Shown piece after piece: positions 7,114-13,590 of a stretch of DNA of 13,883 nucleotides. How positions within the stretch are numbered: position 1 is the stretch's first letter; every line of letters begins with the position of its first letter. The stretch lies in contig JBFLVQ010000190.1 in NCBI GenBank assembly GCA_040758525.1, positions 1 through 13,883 of the forward strand. The letters run 5' to 3'. The notes under the pieces are model-generated. The model was not told where the DNA came from, did no database searches, and saw nothing but the letters and a program-made list of their open reading frames with translations. Both the position numbers and the translations under genes were made by a program. This DNA comes from JBFLVQ01 sp040758525. GTDB taxonomy: Bacteria > Acidobacteriota > Blastocatellia > Chloracidobacteriales > JADJPF01.

Positions 7114-7452
7114 ATGGATGGGGAATATCATCCTGGTAAGCTGGTAAAGCATGAGGATGGCACCTTTAGCCTTCTATTCACCGATTTTGATGGCACCATA
7201 GGAATTTTTGAAGAGATGGGAATGGAGGGTGGAGGATATAGCTGGCATGCTGTTGTTGATGCCCTTGTGCGTATGGAGGTGCCGGAACTAAGCAAAAAAC
7301 TCAGCTATGATCCAGAAGCAAGTATGTTTGTTGCTATTAGCAGTGATGCTAATGTGCTTAAGGAGATAGCAAGACTGATCCGCAACGCTATTAAAGATCC
7401 CCAATTATTAAAAATGGCTATTACTAATGCTGATCCTGAATTAATAGATTAA
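7114..7452 (+). CDS. Imm51-like small protein
   Basis: The likely start is the ATG at 7114, with AAGGA 8 bases upstream. An in-frame GTG at 7024 would add a basic tail containing the upstream stem-loop and is less likely. The 112-residue product is acidic, with no signal peptide. It begins with a strand pattern, L-V-K-H-E-D-G-T-F-S-L then DFDG (24-27), followed by a G-G-G-Y-S-W motif (39-44), PELSKKLSYDPEASMF, and two C-terminal helices. The pattern resembles immunity protein 51 (Imm51), a family tied to polymorphic toxin systems; the assignment is from memory and moderate. Immunity proteins normally sit just downstream of their toxin, but the gene before it is an acyl-CoA dehydrogenase and no toxin is visible. 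It could be an orphan immunity gene or a housekeeping relative. Confidence 0.6.
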   Translation: MDGEYHPGKLVKHEDGTFSLLFTDFDGTIGIFEEMGMEGGGYSWHAVVDALVRMEVPELSKKLSYDPEASMFVAISSDANVLKEIARLIRNAIKDPQLLKMAITNADPELID

Positions 7453-7516
7453 GGGGAAGTAATAGTCTATCAATCTCAACCAGCCTAACACTGCAACTGT
7501 CCGGTAATCTGCTGCG

Positions 7517-7533
7517 TATAATCAGTGTATAAT
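7517..7533 (+). promoter_or_regulatory. Two overlapping TATAAT boxes before the ABM-fold gene
   Basis: Perfect TATAAT hexamers lie at 7517-7522 and 7528-7533, 45-60 bases before the ATG at 7578. No good -35 box is seen 16-18 bases upstream of either. They are the best candidates for transcription start of the ABM-fold gene. Confidence 0.35.
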
Positions 7534-7577
7534 TAATTTACTCAATAATGAAATAACTGATTGAGAAAGGAGCATCT

Positions 7578-7901
7578 ATGACAACAATTGCTAAAGATGC
7601 TGGCGTTATCACGTTGATCAATGTCTTTACTGTTGAACCAGAGAATCAACAGCGACTAGTAGATATGCTCTTAGAGGCTACCGAAAAAACAATGAAGCAT
7701 CTACCTGGATTTGTCTCGGCAAATATACACAAGAGTATGGATGGAGTAAGAGTAGCAAACTATGCACAATGGAGAAGCCGTGAGGATTTTCAGGCAATGC
7801 TCAACAATCCCGAAGCCCTAGCTCATATGAAACCAATTATGGAGATTGCCCAAAATGATGCTCACCTTTATGAAGTCATTGATACTATACCGGTCTCTTG
7901 A
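7578..7901 (+). CDS. Antibiotic biosynthesis monooxygenase (ABM)-fold protein
   Basis: This 107-residue protein has the usual size of a single ABM domain, a dimeric ferredoxin-like fold. Visible hallmarks are the first strand ITLINVFTVEPENQQRLVDML (11-31, split here by the family's usual turn at EPEN), then HLPGFVSANIHKS near 41-53, and YAQWRSREDFQAM (62-74), the typical Y-x-x-W-x-S strand-helix junction. Members include cofactor-free quinone-forming monooxygenases, haem-degrading enzymes and many proteins of unknown substrate, so no reaction is assigned. AAGGAG lies about 7 bases before the ATG. A strong hairpin follows at 7935-7965, so it is probably transcribed as a single gene. It is cytoplasmic, with no export signal. 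Confidence 0.85.
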   Translation: MTTIAKDAGVITLINVFTVEPENQQRLVDMLLEATEKTMKHLPGFVSANIHKSMDGVRVANYAQWRSREDFQAMLNNPEALAHMKPIMEIAQNDAHLYEVIDTIPVS

Positions 7902-7934
7902 GTGTGATATTAACTAACAGAATCACTAGCTAAT

Positions 7935-7965
7935 AATAACTGCCCAATGGTGTTGGGTAGTTATT
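7935..7965 (+). terminator. Rho-independent terminator after the ABM-fold gene
   Basis: AATAACTGCCCAA (7935-7947) and TTGGGTAGTTATT (7953-7965) form 13 pairs, one of them G-U, around a 5-base loop. The 3' arm itself ends in TTATT, followed by TTATG, giving a U-rich tail. It lies 34 bases after the ABM-fold stop and just before the ribosome binding site of the DinB gene. Some read-through into that gene is possible, since no clear promoter is seen between them. Confidence 0.7.
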
Positions 7966-7987
7966 TTATGATTAGGAGTAATTAGAG

Positions 7988-8509
7988 ATGCAGAGAATTG
8001 AAAAGCCCAATGAAGGTGAGTACGCACCCTATACAATAATGTATATAGGTCTGTTGCCTGATGATGGGCTAGTTCTACAACACTTGAAGAATAATTTGAA
8101 AGCTACCAAAGAGTTTATTCTTTCATTACCAGCAGAGAAATTTACTTATCGCTATGCTGAAGGTAAATGGACAATAAAAGAGATACTGGTACATATCATA
8201 GATGATGAGCGTATCTATGCTTATCGAGCCTTACGTTTTGCTCGCAATGATAAGACCGAGTTACCGGGTTTTGAACAAGATGATTATACAATTTATTCAG
8301 GTGCTAACAGACGCACGATTAAGGATATACTTAAAGAATTTACCACCGTACGAAACGCTACTATCTCTCTATTTGCTGGAATGGAGACAGAAGCTTTCAC
8401 AAGAGCGGGAGTGGCGAATGGAAATATAATGAGTGTTCGTGCGGCTGCATATCATATTGCCGGTCATGAGTTACGCCATATCAATATCATTAAAGAGCGC
8501 TATCTATGA
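7988..8509 (+). CDS. DinB family (metal-binding four-helix) protein
   Basis: This 173-residue protein fits the DinB/YfiT-like superfamily, four-helix bundles that bind a divalent metal through three histidines. H69 (in EILVHIIDDER) and H160 and H164 (in AGHELRHINII) are at the expected places; H156 is an additional nearby histidine. EGKWTIKEIL (58-67) is the family's typical helix-2 entry (K/R-W-T/S-I-x-E). Members include thiol-dependent transferases (bacillithiol or mycothiol S-transferases, maleylpyruvate isomerase relatives) and many of unknown role; no substrate is assigned. AGGAG lies 10 bases before the ATG. Its stop shares ATGA with the start of the next gene, so the two are very probably translated together. 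Confidence 0.85.
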   Translation: MQRIEKPNEGEYAPYTIMYIGLLPDDGLVLQHLKNNLKATKEFILSLPAEKFTYRYAEGKWTIKEILVHIIDDERIYAYRALRFARNDKTELPGFEQDDYTIYSGANRRTIKDILKEFTTVRNATISLFAGMETEAFTRAGVANGNIMSVRAAAYHIAGHELRHINIIKERYL

Positions 8510-9336
8510 ACAATGCAGAGATACTTTCACCAGAAGCATTACTACATTATAGCAATGTAGATGAAGAAAGCCGCTTAACAAAAGGCGCTGGTCAATTAGA
8601 ATTACTACGGTCATTAGAGATTATCAGAAGGTATCTACCTAAACCACCTGCTAAGATAATTGATATCGGTGGTGGCTGTGGTATTTATGCCTGTCTTTTA
8701 GCAAAACAAGGGTATACGGTAACATTAATTGACGCCGTTCCTTTACATATAGAGAAAGCAAAAAAAGCTTCTCAATTACAGCCTGATTTACCAATTAAAG
8801 AAATTGCTCTTGGCGATGCTTGTAATTTGCCGTATCAAGCAGACACATTTGATGCAGCATTATTATTAGGACCTCTATATCATTTAACCAAGCGCAATGA
8901 TAGATTACAGGCGATTAGAGAAGTTAGACGAGTATTAAAAAATGATTGTTATCTATTTGCTGCAGTAATATCAAGATTTGCTTCAATGCTGGATGGATAT
9001 TTTAGAAAGCTGATCCTTGATCCAGTATTTCAAGAAATAATGATCAATGATCTAAAAGATGGACAACATAGAAATCCCACAAATCATCCTGCCTATTTTA
9101 CTACTACCTATTTTCATCATCCTAGTGAGCTAAAGACTGAGATTGAGGAAGCCGGATTAAAACATGAGGTAACAAATGCAATAGAGGGAATGGCCTGGTT
9201 ATTACCTAATTTTGAAGAATATTGGCAGGATCAAGAGCAGCGAGAAGTTCTATTGAATACTATTAGAACCATTGAAAGTGAAGATACTATTATTGGTATC
9301 AGTGCTCATATTATGGCAGTAGGAAGAAAAGAGTAG
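8506..9336 (+). CDS. Class I SAM-dependent methyltransferase
   Basis: This 276-residue protein has a Rossmann-type methyltransferase core. Motif I is IIDIGGGCGIYA (51-62), D76 ends the second strand (TLIDAVP), GDACNLPY (103-110) is the adenine-contact loop, and DTFDAALLLGPLYHL (113-127) is motif IV with the following strand. REVRRVLKN (138-146) precedes the usual late strand. The C-terminal part (about 155-255) is a variable cap that would set the substrate, which cannot be read from the sequence. Small-molecule O- or N-methylation is the general expectation. The start overlaps the DinB stop by four bases (ATGA), so the two form a coupled pair and may act on the same compound. It ends 62 bases from the end of the convergent coiled-coil gene; that gap shows no strong hairpin. 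Confidence 0.88.
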   Translation: MNNAEILSPEALLHYSNVDEESRLTKGAGQLELLRSLEIIRRYLPKPPAKIIDIGGGCGIYACLLAKQGYTVTLIDAVPLHIEKAKKASQLQPDLPIKEIALGDACNLPYQADTFDAALLLGPLYHLTKRNDRLQAIREVRRVLKNDCYLFAAVISRFASMLDGYFRKLILDPVFQEIMINDLKDGQHRNPTNHPAYFTTTYFHHPSELKTEIEEAGLKHEVTNAIEGMAWLLPNFEEYWQDQEQREVLLNTIRTIESEDTIIGISAHIMAVGRKE

Positions 9337-9398
9337 ACATTAATCAATAACCTTAGCCTGATAGATCGAGATAATAAAGAAAACGCTACACTGGGCGG

Positions 9399-10718
9399 TT
9401 AGTCATTATTTGTTGTACTAGTATCTGCCTTTGCGTAACCAGCGGTAATTAGGGCAGAGATCGCTGCCTTCAATCGTTCCGGTTGTGAGACAAAAGCGTG
9501 TGCTAGACGCTTATCTTTGACTGCTTCAGCAATTGCAATAATGGCATTCTCAAAGATTATGCTGGTAAACTCGGCTGGAGATTTGCCGAGACTCTGGGCA
9601 ATGTTTTCTAAGATCTGCTTTTCTGTTGCTGAGACAAAGAAAGAGATCTTCTCCAGACGTTGAATACTGCTTAGGCTCTTATGTAGATCTTCACCGACCT
9701 GGCGACTACTCTGCAAAGTGTTGACGAGTAGATCAGTGAGGTCGCGCATCTTACGTCCAGCACGTTCCATCTCATCAATAAAAGCCTGATCAATAACCTG
9801 TTGAGTTGCGATTGCCTGTTTGATATCATCGATTAAATGATCCATCTGAGCGGCACGATTCATCATCTTGAAGACAGGTTGATATTGCGCCAATTGGCGT
9901 GTCTGCTCATCGCTTAATGCGCTCTTCTTGGCTTCTTCTAAGTAGATGTGTAGGCGTGCCTGTTCGGCATCATAGAGTTGTTGGAAGAGATTATGTATCG
10001 CGATATTGACTTCAAGAATATGTGCAAGTACACGAGGACGGTAGAAGAGATCGCCTAGCTCAGTTTTATATTCGCGCAAACGACGCACCAACTGCTTCTC
10101 GATAATCTCGCGAAAATTGGTGATACTACCAATCTCCTCAGAGAATTGGCTAAGCTTGGCGAGGATCGATTCTTCTTCTTTGTGTGGTTCAATATAGTAG
10201 CCAAGACCGCTGTATAGATCCATTAACTTGTTCTCTAGATCTTTGACAGGGCGCAAGACAGGAACTCTTTGTGTGCCTTGCACGGTAAACGAGCCCCAGC
10301 GTGTCGCTAGTAGATCGAGTTTGTCGCGATCCTCTTTATCCCGTTCGGTCTTTGAGATATAGAATTGAATAACTAGTTCTAGGGAATGTATGCCAGGTGC
10401 GCCTATACGCTCAAAGACACGCCGGAACTTACTGGGGTCGAGTTGCCGATCAATCACAGTCAGTTCATTACGCGCTTTTTGTAGTAGTCCTGCAGCACGG
10501 CTGGCACGCTCAATTGCGGAGAGAGAATTCTCCTCACACAACAATTGGTGTAACTCACTTAGATCAAGCTCAGAGACATAGCCAGATTCCAGCGCGATAT
10601 TACGTATTGTGCCGAAGAATTGGTTAGTAGTTGAAATGATCTCAAATTCGAGATAGACACCTGTCATGCCCGCAATAATACCTGCGGGATTCTCTCTTCT
10701 AGGATCTGTCCCTGCCAT
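9399..10718 (-). CDS. Long helical protein with C-terminal ribbon-helix-helix-like segment, unknown function
   Basis: I do not recognise this 439-residue protein. It has no signal peptide or membrane span. Residues about 20-345 are mostly charged helices with heptad-like stretches (for example 60-140, 180-265, 290-350), suggesting a coiled coil or helical bundle. Residues 356-400 read strand-helix-helix: KISFFVSATEKQIL, then NIAQSLGKSPAEF, then IIFENAIIAIAEA. This pattern resembles ribbon-helix-helix proteins of the DUF1778/antitoxin kind, although the strand has Phe-Phe where DNA-contacting polar residues are usual. The tail (425-439) is polar and probably disordered. AGGAG lies 9 bases before the ATG, supporting the start. 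The gene is monocistronic, convergent with the methyltransferase and divergent from the sugar operon. The frame is certain; the RHH-like call is by eye and tentative. Confidence 0.7.
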   Translation of the reverse strand: MAGTDPRRENPAGIIAGMTGVYLEFEIISTTNQFFGTIRNIALESGYVSELDLSELHQLLCEENSLSAIERASRAAGLLQKARNELTVIDRQLDPSKFRRVFERIGAPGIHSLELVIQFYISKTERDKEDRDKLDLLATRWGSFTVQGTQRVPVLRPVKDLENKLMDLYSGLGYYIEPHKEEESILAKLSQFSEEIGSITNFREIIEKQLVRRLREYKTELGDLFYRPRVLAHILEVNIAIHNLFQQLYDAEQARLHIYLEEAKKSALSDEQTRQLAQYQPVFKMMNRAAQMDHLIDDIKQAIATQQVIDQAFIDEMERAGRKMRDLTDLLVNTLQSSRQVGEDLHKSLSSIQRLEKISFFVSATEKQILENIAQSLGKSPAEFTSIIFENAIIAIAEAVKDKRLAHAFVSQPERLKAAISALITAGYAKADTSTTNND

Positions 10719-10810
10719 ATACGGTCTCTCCTACCCAATAATGTCATCTGATTTATTGTGGCGCGGTATTACGCCCAACTTGATGGATGAGAATACCATA
10801 AATAGTTAAA

Positions 10811-10880
10811 AGTGACGAGAGACAAGTGACTACTAAATATTATTCTATTAGTAGGAGGTTTCGCTCACCCGCTAGTCACT
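10811..10880. promoter_or_regulatory. Overlapping inverted repeats in the divergent region
   Basis: Two inverted pairs compete here. AGTGACTA (10825-10832) is complementary to TAGTCACT (10873-10880), and CTACTAA (10830-10836) is complementary to TTAGTAG (10848-10854). Their 5' arms share three bases. A direct copy, AGTGAC (10811-10816), precedes them. They could be operator half-sites for the two divergent promoters or alternative RNA folds in the leader of the coiled-coil gene. Confidence 0.35.
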
Positions 10881-10901
10881 AGTCATTTCTAAGTATATAA
10901 T
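10873..10901 (+). promoter_or_regulatory. Candidate promoter of the sugar operon
   Basis: A perfect TATAAT (10896-10901) lies 17 bases after TAGTCA (10873-10878, 4/6 to TTGACA) and about 48 bases before the GTG start at 10949. The -35 region overlaps a tandem CTAGTCA-CTAGTCA repeat (10872-10885) and one arm of the inverted repeat above, so a bound regulator would interfere with it. Confidence 0.45.
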
Positions 10902-10905
10902 CGCT

Positions 10906-10925
10906 TTGCCGCCGTGTGGCGGTAA
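10906..10925 (+). promoter_or_regulatory. GC-rich leader hairpin before the sugar operon
   Basis: TTGCCGCC (10906-10913) pairs with GGCGGTAA (10918-10925), 8 pairs with one G-U, around a GTGT loop. It is followed by AAAATC and then by the AGGTGG ribosome binding site at 10935-10940. It would form at the very 5' end of the predicted mRNA and may stabilise it or tune translation. Confidence 0.4.
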
Positions 10926-10948
10926 AAATCCCTCAGGTGGATTAACAG

Positions 10949-11521
10949 GTGATCGCAGAAGTTTTCACGACTGAGAAACGAGTCTTGGATGTAGGTTGTG
11001 GGCGTAATAAGGTAGCAGGCGCGATGGGACTGGATCGCTGCGCCGTCGATGGTGTAGATGTAGTACATGATCTTGAAGTATTTCCTTATCCATTCAAAGC
11101 TGATTATTTTGACGAGATATATGCACGCCATATCATAGAACATGTCGAGTCGGTAGCTCATTTTATGGATGAGCTACACCGTATTGCAAAACCGGGTGCA
11201 CGTGTCTATATCAACACACCCCATTATTCCTATAGCAACTCTTGGCGTGATCCCACACATCGCTGGCATTTTAGCGCTTATAGTTTTGAATATTTCGAGC
11301 TTGGTCATGCCGCCGATTACTATGCCAGTAGAACCAAATACCGGGTTGTTTCTGTACATGTGACAATGCTGAATATGTGGCGATTACTAGGAATCGAATG
11401 GATGATCAATGCTGTCAATATACATCCACGCTGGCGTTTCCTACGCAAATTCTGGGAGGAATACCTTGCTTTTATCTTTCGTGCGCGTGAGATCCAAGCC
11501 ATCCTTGAGGTTATCAAATGA
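10949..11521 (+). CDS. SAM-dependent methyltransferase of the glycan operon
   Basis: The GTG at 10949 is the only reasonable start. A stop lies in frame two codons upstream, and motif I (RVLDVGCGRN, 11-20) is too close to the N-terminus for a later one. AGGTGG is the ribosome binding site. The 190-residue product keeps HDLEVFPYPF (40-49), DEIYARHIIEHV (55-66) and KPGARVYINTPH (81-92), then SWRDPTHRWHFS (98-109). The last pattern is common in small methyltransferases encoded in polysaccharide clusters, so methylation of a sugar or glycolipid intermediate is inferred. It lacks the N-terminal helices of larger relatives. Its stop shares ATGA with the start of the glycosyltransferase, so it is first in a three-gene coupled operon. 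Confidence 0.85.
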   Translation: MIAEVFTTEKRVLDVGCGRNKVAGAMGLDRCAVDGVDVVHDLEVFPYPFKADYFDEIYARHIIEHVESVAHFMDELHRIAKPGARVYINTPHYSYSNSWRDPTHRWHFSAYSFEYFELGHAADYYASRTKYRVVSVHVTMLNMWRLLGIEWMINAVNIHPRWRFLRKFWEEYLAFIFRAREIQAILEVIK

Positions 11522-12612
11522 GTAGCACGCCCAATATAAGCATTGTCATCCCAAATTGGAATGGACGTGCATTACTAGCAGAATTTCTCCCTTCTGTGCT
11601 TACGGCTGCGAGATACTACTGTAAAGAGCAAAATGTAGAAACCGAAGTGATTGTTGTTGACGATGCTAGTACAGATGATAGTGTTGAATGGCTGGCAGAA
11701 AATTATCCTAATGAAGTGCGGGTTGTTGTACGTGCACACAATGGTGGTTTCGCCTGCGCTGTTAATAGCGGTATTGCCACTGCCCGTTATCCGCTGGTGT
11801 TTCTCCTCAATAACGATATAGCTGTTGAGGCAGATGCAATCGCACCGCTGGTTACACATTTTTATGATACGCGTGTCTTTGCGGTATGCTGCAAAGCTTA
11901 TCGATTGGGCAGTGATATGTTTGATGGCGCAGGTAAATTAGGGCTTTTCCAGAAGGGTCACTGGCGTGTGTTTATCAGCTACGATGTACTACCGACAAGA
12001 CTCTCACCTGAACCTGAACCTTTCTACTCATTTGTTGCCAGTGGTGGTTATGCTCTCTTTGATCGAGCAAAGCTAATTGAATTAGGCGGCTTTTGCGAGC
12101 TACTGGCACCCTTTTATTGGGAGGATGTTGATCTATGCTATCGTGCTTGGAAGCGTGGTTGGACTATCCATTACGAACCAGACAGCGTTGTCTATCATAA
12201 GAGTAGTGCCACGATTGGCAAGAAGTTCAAACCACACCATGTACAGGTGATCTCTGAGCGCAATCGACTACTGCTACACTGGATGAATCTACATGATCCA
12301 ATATGGTTTGCCACACATATATTTTGGCTTGCCATCAAACTTATTGGCGCTGCCTTTACTTTTGATCGAGTATTGTGGCCATCACTGTTTGCTGCACTAA
12401 TACGCTTACCAGCGGTCTGGCGTATACGGCGGCAAGAGCGTGCTGCTAGTGTAGTTTCAGATCGTGAGATCGAGACAATATTTGCGCGTGTAGCGGCTGC
12501 CTACTGGGCAGTAGTGATTCGTAATCCCCAAGACTATCATCAATACGTTAACTTAAAATGCCAATTGGAACGTGAAGCTGAGTCACAAGAGGCAAAATCT
12601 CTATGTCAATAA
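11518..12612 (+). CDS. Family-2 glycosyltransferase (GT-A fold), surface glycan type
   Basis: This 364-residue protein has the GT2 features in order: ISIVIPNWNG (7-16), VIVVDDASTD (44-53) for the nucleotide sugar, HNGGFACAVNSGI (74-86), and LLNND (96-100) in place of the metal-binding DxD. SGGYALFDR follows at 175-183, then FYWEDVDLCYRAWKRGW (199-215), which carries the probable catalytic acidic residues. The pattern is close to rhamnosyl- or related transferases (WbbL-like) that elongate surface polysaccharide. Residues about 261-301 are hydrophobic and amphipathic (PIWFATHIFWLAIK and on) and probably attach it to the inner membrane. GAGG lies 7 bases before the ATG. The gene overlaps the methyltransferase by four bases and the reductase by ten. 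Donor and acceptor cannot be read directly; the neighbouring RfbD suggests dTDP-rhamnose. Confidence 0.88.
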   Translation: MSSTPNISIVIPNWNGRALLAEFLPSVLTAARYYCKEQNVETEVIVVDDASTDDSVEWLAENYPNEVRVVVRAHNGGFACAVNSGIATARYPLVFLLNNDIAVEADAIAPLVTHFYDTRVFAVCCKAYRLGSDMFDGAGKLGLFQKGHWRVFISYDVLPTRLSPEPEPFYSFVASGGYALFDRAKLIELGGFCELLAPFYWEDVDLCYRAWKRGWTIHYEPDSVVYHKSSATIGKKFKPHHVQVISERNRLLLHWMNLHDPIWFATHIFWLAIKLIGAAFTFDRVLWPSLFAALIRLPAVWRIRRQERAASVVSDREIETIFARVAAAYWAVVIRNPQDYHQYVNLKCQLEREAESQEAKSLCQ

Positions 12613-13490
12613 AGGTTCTTGTTACAGGTGCGCGTGGCCTGCTGGGCAGTGCAGTTGCCGAACACTATCGTACCGACTGTGAAATACAAGCGTTTGACCA
12701 TCAACAACTAGATATTACTAATGAGGCAGCAGTGATGGCATCGATACAGGAATGCAAGCCCACGCTTATTATTAACTGTGCTGCCGCTGCGCGTGTGGAT
12801 GCCTGTGAGAGCGAATTTGAAAAGGCTTGGGCAGTTAATGCTGTTGCACCTGGTGTATTAGCACGGGCTGCTGATATGGTTGGCGCAGATATCATACATA
12901 TCAGCACTGATTATGTCTTTAATGGAGAAAAGTGTGAACCTTATACGATCAAAGATGAACCCAATCCCTGTTCGGCTTATGGTCGTAGCAAACTTGCTGG
13001 CGAGCGGGCGGTAATCACAGCTACAACTAGACACTATGTCGTACGTGTAGCTCGCCTCTTTGGACTTCACGGCAACAATTTTGGTAGCCGTATCTTCGAT
13101 AATTTACAGCAGGCTGCTGATACAGATAAAAAGATCAAAGTATTCAACTATCCCTTGAGTCAGGCTACCTATCTGCCAGATCTTATCACACGATTGCGTG
13201 AGATCGCGACACACAGCATATATGGGCTCTATCAGGTAACCAATTCTGGCCCTATCGTCTCATGGTATGAGTTTGCTAGATATGCTGTTGAGTTGATGGG
13301 GATAAGCAAAGAATTGATTGAGACCGCTGAGTATATGGAATTTGCCCTGCCAGCAGCACGACCATATTATAGTGGCTTGCGCTGTTTGACTTCAGAACAG
13401 CTAGGATTTGTGCCTATGCGTGATTGGCGCGATGCGTTAGTAGAGATGTATAGGCATTGGTGCACCATTAGAAATGCGCAGAAAATTTAA
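12603..13490 (+). CDS. rfbD: dTDP-4-dehydrorhamnose reductase
   Basis: This 295-residue protein is an extended short-chain dehydrogenase of the RfbD/RmlD type, the NAD(P)H-dependent last step of dTDP-L-rhamnose synthesis. Motifs are GARGLLG (9-15) for the cofactor, INCAAAARVDACE (57-69), STDYVFNG (101-108) with the catalytic Ser/Thr region, and the Y126-x3-K130 pair in AYGRSKLAGE. Length matches the family. No rmlA, rmlB or rmlC is in the window, so the rest of the pathway must be encoded elsewhere or the enzyme reduces a related 4-keto sugar. The start overlaps the glycosyltransferase end by 10 bases, with AGAGG 10 bases upstream. It ends the operon, followed 12 bases later by a strong hairpin. 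Confidence 0.9.
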   Translation: MSIKVLVTGARGLLGSAVAEHYRTDCEIQAFDHQQLDITNEAAVMASIQECKPTLIINCAAAARVDACESEFEKAWAVNAVAPGVLARAADMVGADIIHISTDYVFNGEKCEPYTIKDEPNPCSAYGRSKLAGERAVITATTRHYVVRVARLFGLHGNNFGSRIFDNLQQAADTDKKIKVFNYPLSQATYLPDLITRLREIATHSIYGLYQVTNSGPIVSWYEFARYAVELMGISKELIETAEYMEFALPAARPYYSGLRCLTSEQLGFVPMRDWRDALVEMYRHWCTIRNAQKI

Positions 13491-13502
13491 TTAGAAAAAG
13501 TA

Positions 13503-13536
13503 ACAGGCCACAGAGTTATTCTTCTCTGTGGCCTGT
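13503..13536. terminator. Bidirectional terminator between convergent genes
   Basis: ACAGGCCACAGAG (13503-13515) pairs perfectly over 13 bases with CTCTGTGGCCTGT (13524-13536) around an 8-base loop. Read on the minus strand it is followed by TACTTTTTCTAATT, a good U-run for ending the NHL-protein gene. On the plus strand CTGTTTAAT follows, a weaker tail for the sugar operon that stops at 13490. Confidence 0.8.
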
Positions 13537-13550
13537 CTGTTTAATAGCCT

Positions 13551-13576
13551 ACTGGCAAACCTATTGGCTTACCAGT
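13551..13576 (-). other. Second hairpin after the NHL-protein gene
   Basis: On the minus strand ACTGGTAAGCC (13576-13566) pairs with GGTTTGCCAGT (13561-13551), 11 pairs including two G-U, around a four-base loop, 14 bases after the stop codon at 13591. It has no U-run and stands in tandem before the stronger terminator. It may protect the mRNA end or help pausing. Confidence 0.45.
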
Positions 13577-13590
13577 AAGGGAAGTTATTA

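Noticed and set aside
5800..9336. A toxin-immunity or defence island around the Imm51-like gene
   Set aside because: No toxin, nuclease, protease or secretion component is present. The neighbours are a metabolic enzyme, an ABM-fold protein, DinB and a methyltransferase.
9337..9398. Terminator between the convergent methyltransferase and coiled-coil genes
   Set aside because: I could not find a stem of more than a few pairs in these 62 bases.
10889..11161. 90-residue minus-strand open frame opposite the glycan methyltransferase
   Set aside because: It overlaps the well-supported methyltransferase and its promoter region, and its composition looks like translated antisense.
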